Source: Prosapia bicincta
Lineage: Eukaryota > Arthropoda > Insecta > Hemiptera > Cercopidae
DNA length: 64,000 nucleotides
Direction of reading: 5' to 3'
NCBI GenBank assembly: GCA_036971475.1
Contig: JBAIZL010000005.1
Span: 164,660,886-164,724,885, forward strand
Shown here: positions 41,959 to 55,699 of the stretch, one piece after another
Layout: every line of letters begins with the position of its first letter
How positions within the stretch are numbered: the stretch's first letter is position 1
Translations under genes and position numbers: made by a program
The notes under the pieces: generated by a model
What the model saw: the letters and a program-made list of their open reading frames with translations, nothing else
Database searches by the model: none
Told to the model about the DNA's origin: nothing

Positions 41959-44900
41959 GTTAAGGATGAAGTTGTATCCTGAAGTCCACAGAAAAATCCA
42001 CGGAATAGTGGCCGAAATAAGTGTAAAATTCTGTGCATAAAAGTTTTAAAGATGTAGCACGAATCAGGTTTAGAAGTGACGTTTACTTGTTCACAATTGT
42101 GTCAAATATAAGTAACAACGTAAAAAAAATAAATCCAAAAAGAAGACAGTCAAAAATGTATACGAGGGAAAGGGAAATACTGATCGCTGTCTTACTGATG
42201 AAAACAGTTAATTTATTATGAAATCCTCTTGGATTAAGAGAAACATTTCGAAGAAGCAAATTTAATCAAGTATACAGCAAGGTTTACTGACATCAATGTC
42301 ACGTGTTCTGCTTGCAATAATATAAACAGGTAGCCTCCAGGTTTCGTCTTACTCAATCAGTGTAAGAAGTGGGTCGACTACGGTTTATAGATCTTGCAAT
42401 TAATTTACAGTGACCCACTCATTCTCCAGTCAAGTTTTATTTTGCGCAGGAGGGGAGGGGATTACATCTGTTTATCCCCTAATGGCAACACTTCATCAGA
42501 TGTTTGATAAACATAATTATATAACAAAAACCAACTCAGGTTCATTAAATTATTTTCTCATACGTCATTCAATTAAAGTCGTCATCAGTAACTACACAAC
42601 TTCTGAGTAAACAAAAATAATAAAATTTTTTTTTCAAAACTCCTATGTAGTTTGTATAGCTGATAATGATTTTTCAATAAACATTTATGAGAAATTTAAT
42701 TATTGATTATGAGTGGTGTTCCTATTTATCACATTTGCTCAGATTCTTGGATCAAATTTTGATGGATGTTTAATGGATATTTGTTTCTTGATTTCGTTGA
42801 CCTTATTGTTCCTAATCGAGCAAAAGCGTGCGTGAATGTTTTATATGTTACGCTCTAAAGTAAAATATAGTATTTTTACTTTAGCATTCTCGCAGTCTTT
42901 GTTCTTATAAAGTATGTTTCGATCTCAGTTACTCTACATAACGCCAGGTAGGCCCCCATATTTTGACACCAGTACTCTCGGATAAATGGTATAAGACCTG
43001 GTTTTCAAAACATTAAAATTGTAAACATTTGTTTCAATTACAATAAAATTGAAAATTAATGTATACTAACACCCAATTTCCTCTTCTTATATTAATCTTT
43101 TAATAATTTTTTAAAACTATTTTGTTACTATTTTAACAATTAATAGTTTAGTTCATGAGTAGTTATTTGAAGAAATAAGTGAAAACTATCATTTTCTTGC
43201 GGAAGCGTTTCGAAACCGTCGAGATATTGACAAATCCTAACCTCACCGTCCGAAGCCTAAAGTAACGGGTTAGGTTCATCAATCAAACAATAGTTTTGTA
43301 ACGCGTCAACGAGTTAGTTAATACTTTTCAGTTAGTTTTTTAAATACTTATGATTTAATCAGTGAAATCAAGATGATTATAACAATCCACTTTCTGAAGT
43401 TAGGGTAGGTTGTTCTACTTACGGTAATTGGTTTCAGAGTGTTGAAACAATATCATAATGCATCAAAAAATTGAAATGATAGTGATGTGTTTGTAATGAC
43501 CCAACAACATTAATATGTTGTGAACAATGAACCAAATGTACTGTCCTACACATAAATCTAATTTAAACTGACACCATGATGAAATTTCCAGTAACACTTA
43601 AACTCTATTGATCGGGCAGTATAACAATATCGCATTGTATTTTCATCACATGCAATTTGATAGTTTATGGAGTTAACGCTTTATAAAAAAATTTACGTAT
43701 AACTTTTACACTTCCCATTTTGTACCGGCATTTCTCAGCTAAATTTATAGAACATTCCAGAATTAGAGCTCCGGAATTAGGTTATGTCGTAGCTGTCGAT
43801 TGCATATAATAGAATTAAAATAAAAAGGTATTTAATGGATAATGAAGAAGAGGCCTAGAAGACAGGGTTTATCTAAGGGACGAATGCGTTTCATGAAAAC
43901 ATCGATGTCAAGTTTTCAAAGTTTTTTTGCAGCACACTTCTTTTCAGTCATTTTGATTGTAGTAGGAAACTAATCTATATTTCCCATTGCATCTGCATAC
44001 ACGGTCTTATAGTGCAACTACCGAAAATAAAACATTTTAATTAGTTTCTAATATAATCTGACGTCTTACCATAAACCCGGAAACTGTCTTTTATCACTTT
44101 TTAAAAAATAATAACTCAACTATTAGTGGGAAGTTACATCTGTTCATCCCAGTTAAAGGGATGCTTACAACAGGTAAACAAACCTGTTAGCCACAAACGG
44201 TTTACCTACTATGACAGTGTTATCAACACCTGGAATTATTATGACCTTTTTTTCTCAAAACTAATTTAATCAACCTCCCTTATTAGTTTTCTCTCATAAT
44301 ATCTAATTTATAATACTTTTTTTGTCATAATATCTCATCTTTTATCTTGTATTCATCTACCTCTCGACGACATTCACAATACTTTCATATTCTTCTTAGG
44401 CGACAATAGCCATACAGATTGATCGCTTTAAAATTACAATACAATTTGAGAAATAATCAGTTTTTCCGGCTATTAAAATACATTACTTCTTATAAAATAA
44501 ATAACAACAACAAGGTAAAGAAAATATAATTTTTATTGTAGATTTGTAACCTAACTGGAGACTTTGTAACTATGTTCTAATATATTATAACATAGTTCTC
44601 TGTTTTATATAAATGCCGGTTCATTAATAATTTTAAAAACAAACGTTTTATGTGTTTTGTGAAGTGAGCTTATTTTTGCTTTTAAAATTTGTGGTACGGC
44701 GAATAAGTTTTTTTACTTATCCCTTGGTCCCGAATAGTCTGGATCGCCGGGATGTAATTGTTTTTCCAGGATCGATTACCTCTGCGATGTAAAGAATTAT
44801 AGTCTTTTTATTTTATCAGTTTTTAAAATTTAATCTTACGGTAATATTACCAGCTTTACCCTCCCGCTTTCTGTTTCAAACGTGAACACAAATTCCTAAA

Positions 44901-45814
44901 ACAATTTTTCTACAGAGGAAATATTTTTATAACTAGGGCATCTGTTTTTCCTTTGTTTTGATTTGATCTATCAACAATTTCCAATAAAACCGGAAATATG
45001 TGTGGAACTCCACTCAGTTATTTTGATATTTCAAAGCACTATAAATCGTCATTATCAGGAGGCAGTTATTTTGTTACGGGCAAACTAGTTGTGTGGCTAT
45101 ACAGTGATTCTCTTAGGAACTAATTCAACTGTAGTGACACAAAAACAAGTAAATATTAAAATTCAGAGAGATATTTTATAATACGATTCTTTTATTCCGA
45201 TAAGTAATATTGTTTCTATAAATAGAATGATTTTTAATCCATGACATTACCATTAATAGAAAATATTATATTATTAGAGTTACGTTTAAAGTGTGCAAAC
45301 ATTTAGTTAATTGACCGCTTTTAAACAATTAAACGCTTTATTTAAAGTGATTTTGAGTACCGTAATTAATAACATTAACATCGCATGCAATACTTAGTAA
45401 AATACTTTAAGTTTTCAAGCTACTTTTTTCTGGCGTTTAGTAGATCAATACTTATAATATTTTTAAACAGTGAAATTGGATATTAAATATAGATAAAAGT
45501 GCTGTCGATATTAAAATCAGTTCTATTGCTATACAAATCTAACAGTTGCCCTTTTTATAACATTTGATGATGTAACAAGTTAGTTATTTTATACATTTTT
45601 ATACAGAACGTTTTAAAAGTCAAGTCTTTTCACGTTTATTTTATTTGGTTAAAACCTTTTTACTAGCTTGCTTTTTACACAGTGCAAACTTTGCATTCGC
45701 ATCCAAACTAGCTTTTACAGATTCTAGCGAAACGTCGAAACTGGGATTCTACTCACTACAAAAATGAACGGACGTACTCTGGATAGCTACAGAGTTACTT
45801 AAAACAGAGGCTTG
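41959..45814. other. No gene recognised (3.9 kb)
   Basis: AT-rich intergenic or intronic DNA. Only short frames without known motifs. No strong repeat structure was seen by eye. Confidence 0.55.

Positions 45815-45884
<70 letters not shown>
45815..45884. repeat. (TA)n microsatellite
   Basis: About 70 bp of TA on the left of the palindromic PLE ends. Confidence 0.97.
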
Positions 45885-45886
<2 letters not shown>

Positions 45887-45914
45887 CATTATGTATTCTT
45901 GTGTATTAATAAAG

Positions 45915-46115
45915 AACAAACGTCAAAATACAAATACAAGAATAATATTTGAATTTACAATTCAAAGCTTTTCGTTGGCTAACAGTACCAACATCATCAG
46001 GAATATTCAATTAAACAATTGTTTAATATTCCTGATGATGTTGGTACTGTTAGCCAACGAAAAGCTTTGAATTGTAAATTCAAATATAATTCTTGTATTT
46101 GTATTTTGACTTTTG

Positions 46116-46117
<2 letters not shown>
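45915..46117. mobile_element. Head-to-head pair of PLE 3' ends forming a palindrome
   Basis: Two 93-bp arms (45915-46007 and 46025-46117) are inverted copies of the PLE 3' terminus, with two mismatches, separated by 17 bp. Each arm holds the hammerhead-like CTGATGA, GTTGG/CCAAC, GAAA motif. (TA)n lies outside both arms: directly next to the right arm, and about 30 bp away on the left. Confidence 0.85.

Positions 46118-46166
<49 letters not shown>
46118..46166. repeat. (TA)n microsatellite
   Basis: TA run directly joined to the right-hand PLE end. Confidence 0.97.
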
Positions 46167-46170
<4 letters not shown>

Positions 46171-49100
46171 ACAAGGTATGTTATGGTGACACTAAAAGTG
46201 TTAAAATGTAAAGTAATATCGAAAACAAGTATACTTGTATGCTTGCGAATAGCAAGCTTGGGACAAAAAGCAAGACTACTGCGTAGGTTGTATGGGCTAA
46301 GTGGATTCGTATTATTTCGGTGGGAGTAGAGATTTTCTGTTTAACAATAATTGCAGAACAATAAAAAGTACAAAATGTTATTTTTAATAAACACTCTAGA
46401 ATTTTTAGAAAAAACTAAAACTCTAAAATAATGCCACTGCATATAAACACCTTTTACTATCATCTTACCCTTTTACTAGCATACAACACCTTTTACCTTA
46501 TATGTTATTCTCCTAATATTTAACACTAGGTGAATTTTAATACCGAATCTAATTAGGGAAAACACCAGGTGTGCACGTGCTGATAACTGACGCATGATAT
46601 ATGGCAAACACTTTACAATTCTTAGAATTATCTTCACTCGCTTTCCCATTTTTTGTTTGCTTCGTTATAAGTAAATTATACTCTTTTTTATATACAGTGT
46701 AATTCAGTATTAATAACTATTAACATTTGCCTAACAATAAAATATTATGGCATCTTTATGCTAATATGAATCAATATTGGTTTATGTTTTTGTTTAATTC
46801 TACGGAAATTCTATTTGAATGGAAGAAAAATTGTTTTACAGTTTTAAGATCTTTATCAAAACGTGTCAAAACTTATTTAAATTGTTAATTTCAATATCTT
46901 TCTAATGAGATAATTATTTTTTTAATTCCTTTTCCCCCCAATTTCTTATATGATTTAAAGTGGAGAAAATGTGAATGAGAAAAGAAAATAAATAAGTGAG
47001 AAGTAAATTGTGTAGGCCGGACTAAAATATAGTTATTTCCCAAACTAAAATAGTTCCTTCAATTTTAAAATTGTAATATATTTATAATTTTTTTTCCAAT
47101 ATTCATATTTCTTAAAATATTTCTGAGATTAATATGGGCACAACTCGGCTCTGTCTATTTACTAGAAAATTTTGTTATTTGAAAATATTAAAAAAGGTTT
47201 GTTAAACGACAGACAAAATAAACTAAAACTGTATTTATTTTATTATAAAGTGTGATAATGTTGAATAATTTCACTAAATATTGTTTTCGATATATAGGCA
47301 ACGAACTACAGTACTCAGTATCGTTAAGGGTAGTACAAAATCAAGCTTGCCAGTTATTATTAAGGTTAAAACACAAGAAAATTAAAAGTTTTAAATAACG
47401 ATATACAGAAACAATTAATAGGTTTTTAATTTGAGTAAGATGAATTAAATAATATCACAGAGAATTTTACAAGAAAATAACCCTAATCTTATAACAACAT
47501 ATGAAACATTCGTTACACATTGTAAAAGTTCGTGTTAATAAATAGGTGGTAAATTTTAAACCGTCTAAGAATTTAGAGAAGTAAAACATTTTTAGGTAAT
47601 TTACAAATATAGCAATGGGACTTACACGGAAACAGACAGAAACGAAATTTTGTCTAGACGAGAATGCTAGCTGACTCTAACTTCCCACGTTTGGTTAAGC
47701 AATACGTTTGGCGCTCGCTTTACAGAAACGTATTTCGGTTTCTGCTCAGGTATACCTTTACCCCAGAGACGCGGAAATGTTGATAGTAGTTGCACGTACG
47801 CACCGGCGTTTCCACTTATGTTTTAACAAATGACGCAAACAAACTCCACCTTCTCACAACGTCATATTATCAAAAAAGTGACTTGCGTTTATGCTGTCTT
47901 TGCTAAAAACCACCTGATGTTACTTTATTTGGAGGTTACTTTTAGTAACTATACTATTAAAATAGGCAATTTACTTGGTATATATTTCTAAAAAAGTGAA
48001 AAGAAAACTACTAATAATTTTAATACGTTATAATTTTTAATGAAGATTTTTACTGCAAAACATACCCTCTTAGAAACAATACATACCAATAACGATCTCA
48101 AAGTTTGTATTTTCGGTAGCGTACGTCTGATTGACCTATAGATTTTCATTTACTAAATTACTATTTTATTTAAAAGTATTTTAATTTGTATATCTTACTT
48201 AAAAAGTAATTTCATACCTAAAGGCTCTTCACAGCGAAATCGCAATTAATGCCTCAGTAGGAGTGGGAGTGTTATTTCACATTAAAAAACAATGCATTTA
48301 CTAAAAATTCAGTTAAATAGACCGAATATTTAGAGCAGGTCTACTTCAAATAAGCTGCTTTTTTCACTGGACTTGATATCAGACGATCACTATGTTCATT
48401 TCTTAGTCCTACATAATCCTACATTACAATTTCCTATCCTTCTTCCTAAAAGGGGTGTAAACTGTAGATACCCCTTCATGGTCTCGATAGAGAGCAGTTC
48501 TTCATTAAATAAGCGGTTTTGCTCACGCTGTATCTTATCTTGTCCCTATTTATAACATCAGGAGACCTTATGTCCTTTCGTTAGGCCTACATAATTCCAT
48601 TAGCCTTTCATTATCTCTCTTCTAAATGGAGGTGAACATGACCTCTATATAATCTACCCTCGTTTATCTACACACAGAAATTTATATCCTATAAATGTGA
48701 GTTCATAAACATCTTTTATCATTCGTAGACAATAATAATCATATTGCTTAGTCACCATAAAACTACAAGAAAAAATATAAAATATCGATGTATGATATTT
48801 AAGTTCAAACACTAATAATATATTCTAATACTGTTCCTTTAATTTTTACAAAATATAAGACGTATACGTGTATTAGAAGTGATAGGATATAATTATTTTA
48901 AGCGGTGAACTAAATTCTTTTATTTTTAAAAAGTGTTTTTTTTAAAGTTTGGTTTATTTTCATCGGGTTCTAATTGCTTCTCTTATTATTTGTACGTTTT
49001 CGCTATAAAAAGTACCTTATATTTTATTCTTGGCATGTATAAAGTTGGTATTCTTGGCTGTCTTTACACCTTTAGATTAAAAATATAATTTTTCTCGATA

Positions 49101-49379
49101 AATACACTTAACCGATGATACAGATGTTAAAGCTTAAATATATCTTATTTCAAATAAAGCACTTTGTTTTAACACAAAATGTAAGGTATGCATAGCGATA
49201 TGTTCATGTGATTCCATCTTAAGCGCGCAGACGGCTTTCTTTAATATACGAAATAAATAAAATAAAGTTACACAGTGAGTAACAAAAAGAAACATCGGAT
49301 TAAAAAAAATTATAACTATTTAGTTATTTGAGCTATGCGCCAACACTGTACACTTACAAAGAAGAAACTCGCGAGTTTC
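46167..49379. other. No gene recognised (3.2 kb)
   Basis: AT-rich. A CpG-richer patch at about 47630-47830 has no supported frame. Nothing else was identified. Confidence 0.55.
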
Positions 49380-49715
49380 ACATGGTTCCTGGCATCCGTG
49401 AATTTGTTAATCAAAGAATTCGTGACCAATGGATCAGCCGCACTGGACAGAATGATACAGCCTTACATTTCTGGCTTTCCAAGCTCACCTGACTTTACTA
49501 TATGTGATGATTTCTAAGGTGGATTTATAAAAGAGTGTTTATGTGCCTCCGCTATCAACAACAATTGATAATTTGATGACTCGCATAACAACAGCCATGG
49601 AAGCGGCAACTCAAGACATACTCACTGTAGAGTGGGAGAATTTGAATACCGCATAGACATATTCCCTGCATCTGAAGGGGGTATATTAAACATCCTTGAA
49701 AAGGTAGGGAAAAAA
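49380..49715 (+). pseudogene. DDE transposase C-terminal remnant (IS630/Tc1/mariner-type)
   Basis: Fragments in shifting frames follow the order seen in a common insect transposase: EFVNQRIRDQWISRTGQNDT, then SSPDFTICDDF, GGFIKECL, LMTRITTAMEAATQDILT-like sequence, and WENLNTA/EYRIDIFPASEGG. In intact relatives SPDLTxxDFFLWG holds the third-acidic-residue region. Multiple stops and frameshifts make this an old copy. The motif GATGCGCCCTGTAT at about 49812 may be the outer terminus. No matching left terminus was found. Confidence 0.6.
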
Positions 49716-51437
49716 CATTTTTAGTTTCTCTTTCAGCCAAGAAAATTAGTAATTAATTGTATATGTTCATTACTTTTCGAAATATAGACATGTCAAATAG
49801 GTTGACTTTTTGATGCGCCCTGTATTGTAATAAAAATAGTTTACACAATGTGAGGCTTTGGTACGGAAGGCCGCGAATTCTGGGATGTCATATCTAGTGT
49901 TGGAGCCGTTAAAATGACATTAGACAAAGAGGAATAAGACGTTAAGTCTCAGTCCTTAGACAAACAATATGGTTAGAAGAGTGTTTGGTATTAAACGGAG
50001 AAAAGCCTTGAACAATTTTATCGTTTGCATTGAAAAAGAAGAGGAATAATCGCGAACCTTTTAAAATTGAACGAAAAAGTAAAATTGATTTAGAAAAACG
50101 ATAAAAATTGTGAATGGTTTGAGTCAGTCTGAAAAGGAGAGTAAAAATCATGAAAGATTACAAAAAAACAGACATGAATCGTAGAGTGATTTACAGGGTA
50201 AAGAAAAGAAGTAAGAAACCAGATGCTTTAGTTTAACAGCAAAATTACTGAAGATAATTACTGTGCAATAATAAATATATGGGAAATACAGTATTTTATC
50301 GTGCTTTTTACTTATAGTATTATGGAGAACAGCAAATATGGCAATCAACTACGAAAAATAGAAAATGATTGTAAATATAGTAACGTTATAAGACAGGATG
50401 TAGAAGGAATCATGTCAGAGTCGTATATTCTATCTTAAATGCCCATCCTCTCAAACGGTGCGAATAGAGGTATTTGTTACTTGAAGTAATAGAAATACTT
50501 ACTACTACTGATGCAAATTGTTTTTACAAAATTTACATAATTTTTGTGACTGCCGTTTCTGTTTTTTTCACAGTGAATGTTTTTTTAAATATAAAATAAG
50601 GAGTAATAAAACATTTAAATGAAAAAAATCAAATTGTACGTACTTTGTTGTAAAATGAAACATTTTGAATTTTACAACCTTCTACACTGTGTGATTATAA
50701 TAGTCACACAATCTATAAATCACTGCGACAGTTAGAAGTTTCAGTAAGAAAAATCATTAGAACCGAATTTAGTAAAAGCTAAGCGAAAATCACTGAAAGA
50801 TAAAAGGAAAGTATCTTTTTCAGCGGCCAAATGTTGCTGATGCTTAGTGACGTAGATGTTGGGAGTGTAAGAAGATTAGAGAAGTTAAAGATTAGATAGT
50901 TGGATGCTTGGCACAAGAAAATAAGTTATATAAAAAAAAAATTCAAGTCAATTCCTACTTAAATCAACAAACGAAAATTTTATTTTAGTTTCAATTTATT
51001 TTATAATTACAATTAATTTAAAAATGTAGATGCATAAGTCATAGTACGAATATTAAGTGGCAAAATAGAAAGCGAATTTCTTTGTAGTTTTCCATTTTCC
51101 TTTGCATGTATTGCATTGAACTATTATTTTTATTTGTTACTATTTATGCGCTTTATTTTGTTCGTCGCTTGCATTGTGGTTTTTCGCTCACCTTTTTGCA
51201 ATGTCAGATTGTGAAGCAAGGTTCGGTACCGTTAATTCAGTTTGTTTGTTAATTTTTTTTAGTTCATTCTTAATTCTAGAGCATTAAATATATTGTGTTA
51301 TTACCATGGCATGATATTGTTACCGTAGCAACATGTTAAGGTTACAAAATAAAGACTTTTCATATAAATCTTTGAGATGAAAAATGTATTTGAACTTGAT
51401 TGGGTGAATGAAAAGGTTTTAAATACCGTTAGAAAAG

Positions 51438-51440
<3 letters not shown>
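49716..51440. other. No gene recognised (1.7 kb)
   Basis: AT-rich DNA. Frames under 70 codons without motifs. Confidence 0.55.
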
Positions 51441-51474
<34 letters not shown>

Positions 51475-51493
51475 CTATAATATATAATTACTG

Positions 51494-51549
<56 letters not shown>

Positions 51550-51559
51550 AATAATACTG

Positions 51560-51605
<46 letters not shown>
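51441..51605. repeat. Three (TA)n tracts
   Basis: TA runs at about 51441-51471, 51499-51547 and 51564-51605, separated by near-identical ACTGAATAATA spacers, as from slippage duplication. Confidence 0.95.
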
Positions 51606-51608
<3 letters not shown>

Positions 51609-53820
51609 TACTGAATAATTAATTCACTATAGCCTTTGCATTTGCCATACATAACGCAGCTTTGACAGCGATAGCATTTGCCTTTGTTTAAGCAGTTTAC
51701 TGAGGCAGGGGTGTGATCTTCTAATATATGTGATGATTGTCCTTGTAATAACAAAGGGAAGTTCCAGGCATTCTTGTGGCTTTATTGAAAATTGCTGGGC
51801 AGTCAGGTAAAAAGGGGAACACCACACATCCCACTGAGGTTATTAAATTTTTTTCATTGTAAACATAACTTATTTCAATGAGTAGTATAAGTGATTGATG
51901 TAAAATGTAGAAAGTAAATATAAAAGTCAGGCATTTAGAAATATAAATTACAGGATAAAATTTGACTAAATTGTTATAAGATTTTTAAGTTTTTAAAATC
52001 TTAAATTTTTTTTTTGACATCCCAATTTTGTATATATTTAACATAAATTAGTCTGTTAAAATTTAGTCAAGTTTCGATTTACTTATAATTTTGTTCATTA
52101 GTTTAAATTTATTAAATTTAAAATAGCTTGAAATAAATTTAATATCAACTATATTTTAACACTGATAAATAGTATACTGGGAACTGAGGTTATAATGGGT
52201 TAGATAAGGATTATAAAGGGAAAGAGCTGAAAATAAAAATCCTACGGTAGCGCCAAAATACTTCTGTATGCTTTCCAACTCCAAAATTGACCCAGCCAGT
52301 AAAAATGAAGCGCATTGCTCAACAAGTTATCTACCGTGAATAGAGTAAGGGCCAAGTGGGGGGCTATACCTTGTGCTCCTAACCCATGTTGATTCAGTAA
52401 AAGTATAATGTTTATTAGTCGAATATTATACTTATTTCGTATTGGTAATATTAGTAATATGTTTGTGAAGGTAATTCTTTTTAAGTTTATATTTTCTATA
52501 TTTCATAACGACGTTTCTCAGTGCCTACAACATTTTCGATTTTGAAGCGGGTTCATTTTCTTATCAGTTCTTTTCAACTTCGTTTATAATTTAGTTGCTT
52601 GTAGACTGTTTGACCAGTATTATTTTAATATTAATTTTATTACAATGAACAGTAAGTGATGTATTTCGAGTTTTTTACATTTTTCAACGCAATAATGTTT
52701 ACCAAATACTTTGTCTTCGTTTTCTTTAATTTAATGTTCTAATTATATGTACTGGTATTCGCACAATTTACTTCACTTGCAACAATCTAAATGGTTACCG
52801 TATATTTGAAAATTTGTATAGACAGATGATGTTATATGAATTAATCTATTTGCTATATTATAATAGATTGTAGAGTATTGTAACTAATTTAATAGCATAC
52901 CACCTGTACTATACGCAGTCGCCATTCTCTGGTTATTTATCTCCTTATCTCTTTATAAATAAGGGTTTGTAGTTTTTATATAAAGGGTAGTTTATTTTAA
53001 AAGAAACAGTCTGGAATTACGAACAGTCTGGAACTCCTTGACATTGCTAATATATAATTAGCAATTCAAAATTTCTTGATAATTGTTTGTAAATCTAAGA
53101 AGATATCTTCTTACATATTTATACAACAACAACCACACTCTATATCTTACATCGAAGAAAAATAACGCTAGTCTAGATTTCTTACATTTTTTGTAATAAT
53201 TTCAAGTTCTCTTATATATTATCTGATGCTTTTTTATTTTAGGTATGGGCTTTCGAATTATTAATATAGAGGAGTGTAAAACAGTTTTGTTTTTTAAATA
53301 CCTTGCAAGTTGGCAATCATTTTAAAGTTTGGAAAAAGCTCACACGTTGTTAACGGAATTAGGACCTAACCTACTTTATCCTCGCCTTGTGTAAAGAAGA
53401 AACAATCAGGAGGAGTCGTTGCTCGTAATACGACGGCATAAAGCTGTCTTACTTTGCTAAGATAACATCGCGTGTTTTGCCGCTTCCCAGACAGATTTGG
53501 AACTGCCACATTGGCTACTTGCAAATAGAAACGTGAAATTTGTTTTAAAAAAGTCTGTGTGATTTCCAGAACATAGCACTTAATGTGTTAAATATCTACG
53601 GTGTGTGTTGTAAGCCTTATTTTAAATAAAATGTAAAAGAAGAATCAAACAGTGAAATTATCTTGGAAATATATTTAGCTATTTTTGTAAAGGATCAGTA
53701 TTACACGTTAATAATTGAAAACAAATCATTAAGAATATACATTTCTACACTTCATAGCCATATAAATGGATATTTGCACAGACAAGGGCGTTCTTCAATA
53801 CACACATAACGCGTAATAAA
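51606..53820. other. No gene recognised (2.2 kb)
   Basis: AT-rich. A minus-strand stretch at 51610-51800 can be read as a cysteine-containing peptide (KGKCYRCQSCVMYGKC), but it lacks splice or homology support. Confidence 0.5.
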
Positions 53821-53829
53821 GAAACTAGT

Positions 53830-54130
53830 AGAGAGAGTGGAAAACAGTCGAGAAAAGATGGGATAGTGGGGGGAAGAAAAGAGGAAAGAAGTTGAGCATA
53901 TAACAAAAAAAAGAAAGCGAGAAAGAGACGAAAGTGATGTGGGAGGAACGAAAACTTAGGGAAGAAAACAGGTGAATAAGGAGATGAGAAAATTGAAGAA
54001 AACAGAAGTAGGAATTAAGAAAAGAGAGGAAGGAAGGAAAGTTATATGGAAGCAACGTAGAATGCGGAAATAAAAACGAAGAGGTTGTAAAGGAAGAAAA
54101 AGGGAACGTAGAGGGGTGATAGAAGAAGAG
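53830..54130. repeat. Purine-rich low-complexity tract
   Basis: GAGA/GGAA/GAAAA-rich plus strand. Ser/Phe/Leu-rich minus-strand frames are a by-product. Confidence 0.85.
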
Positions 54131-54521
54131 AATACTTTCTAGAAGAAACTTACAATACGAGTGTGATTCAAACTCTTTTTTAAATAGAGTTGAAAAAGAG
54201 GAAATTATCGTGAGTAAAATAACCAGAAATCATGCAAGCATTCGTTAAAATAATCGTGCATTATGGATTAAGGTGCAGACCATATAAAAAAAACAATAAT
54301 AGTTATATTTTGTTTAACAAACATTTCAATATTTTACCAGAATTATTTCGAAATTAATTTTTAATGTCATTAAAAGTATAAACTATATTTTAATTCTAAC
54401 TAATTCTAATTTTATAATGTATAGAGTTCTACGTTTGTAAACGTTTTGGTAAAATTATATAAAATCCTGTCATTAATTTATAAATATAGTTATTAATTAA
54501 CTGGTGTTTATTCCTACATAG
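54131..54521. other. No gene recognised
   Basis: AT-rich. It ends in the pyrimidine-rich GTGTTTATTCCTACATAG, a plausible splice acceptor for the next entry. Confidence 0.5.
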
Positions 54522-54740
54522 CAGCTGAAGGTTCCTTCACACGTCAGAATAGTGAGAAGGGAATTCTCTATGACGTTGGGAGAAAATTGTGTGCTTAATG
54601 ACAGCAATTATCCCTACTCGGGATGTGACCATTCTAATCTTTTAGAAACACTGTACGAACCATGTATTCATCTAACTACTACTGATCATAATACCCTACC
54701 TCTTCCTCTTGACAGAAAAATATTAAAACTGTTTTGGTAA
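54522..54740 (+). CDS. Candidate terminal coding exon, unknown product
   Basis: Directly after a TTTATTCCTACATAG acceptor, a frame is open for 72 codons to TAA: QLKVPSHVRIVRREFSMTLG, later NYPYSGCDHSNLLETLYEPC. The codon just upstream in frame is TAG, so the frame opens exactly at the splice site. No upstream exon or family was recognised, and 72 codons can occur by chance in DNA this AT-rich. It is listed because composition is more protein-like than that of its neighbours. Confidence 0.25.
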   Translation, partial: QLKVPSHVRIVRREFSMTLGENCVLNDSNYPYSGCDHSNLLETLYEPCIHLTTTDHNTLPLPLDRKILKLFW

Positions 54741-55116
54741 TGACGTTTTCCCAGCACTCGTTTATAGACTCTACCTTATCATTAAAATGAAAAACTAAAG
54801 CATTTACGAAGTGGTAGGTAAGGTTAGGTTATTTAAGGTAATTTGTACTTGGAACGTTTTTATTTCTATTCGTATTTCTCTTCCTTCTACTATCTTTTAG
54901 TTTACTATTGCTCAGAAGAAGTTTGTGGAAATAAGGGTTTCTTGTTAATTATTATTCTTTTTTCCAACATTTTTTTAGATAGTTTGAAATATTTTGTTAA
55001 ATAAAATATAGTTATTTAAAAAAAAATTCAGTAGAGAAGGCTTTAGTTTAGATGGGGCGCTTGGGCCGGAGCCAATAGGAAAGCCGGATTTGTTACCCCC
55101 ACCCCTTTCTAAGAGG

Positions 55117-55200
55117 GCGGCGCTTATATGGCGGGAACAAGATGGCGGCGCCCATATGGGGGAAACAAGATGGCGGCGCCCATTTGGCGGGAACAAGATG
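55117..55200. promoter_or_regulatory. Three 28-bp tandem units with E2F- and YY1/Pho-like motifs in a CpG-rich patch
   Basis: Units 55117-55144, 55145-55172 and 55173-55200 share GCGGCGC, then GG-GGGAA-CAAGATG. Unit 3 holds TTTGGCGGGAA (55183-55193), a consensus E2F site. AAGATGGCGGC at the unit junctions fits the YY1/Pleiohomeotic class (core GCCAT on the other strand). The CpG-rich zone extends to about 55570. This could be a promoter or just a minisatellite. Confidence 0.45.
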
Positions 55201-55699
55201 GTTTCTCGCTCTAGTGTCCTAACCTAAGAAAAACCGTTGTATGTGTATGGGGTGTATGTTGGTTATATGTGGGGTGAGGTGGCCGCAAGGGTTGTTTTAA
55301 ATAATATATAAAATTGCCTAAAACGATCGGTTAGACCAAATAACCAACGTTCCAACTAAACAACTGTCTTGCGCTAAGTTTAACCGACCAACATACACGA
55401 AGTTCAAACGAACAACATTTACACCAAGCTCAAATAGTCAACAGTCTGTGCGGGAATCGGCCTATCACATTGTAGGCGCTCGGTAGGCTTACGCCTGACG
55501 AACACGTAACACACGGGCGAGTTGCTGCAGGCGCTCCAGCAGGAAAGAGATGTGTGAAGAGTATGAATATCAGTACACCGAACTCTTTTTCTGTTTACTG
55601 GTGTACCGAATAACAAGGTTGATTCTCTGTAATACGTAATATTGTGTGTAGCAAATATACAAGTTTATTGTTATCTAGACACTTGCACTCCTAACCGTT
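55201..55699. other. CpG-richer non-coding stretch
   Basis: Continues the CpG-rich zone, with repeated CCAAC/AACAAC motifs at 55330-55440. It could be a 5' UTR or promoter-proximal region. No clear exon was defined. Confidence 0.35.

Noticed and set aside
51610..51827. Minus-strand cysteine-containing peptide
   Set aside because: Needs an unsupported frame choice; no splice sites or family.
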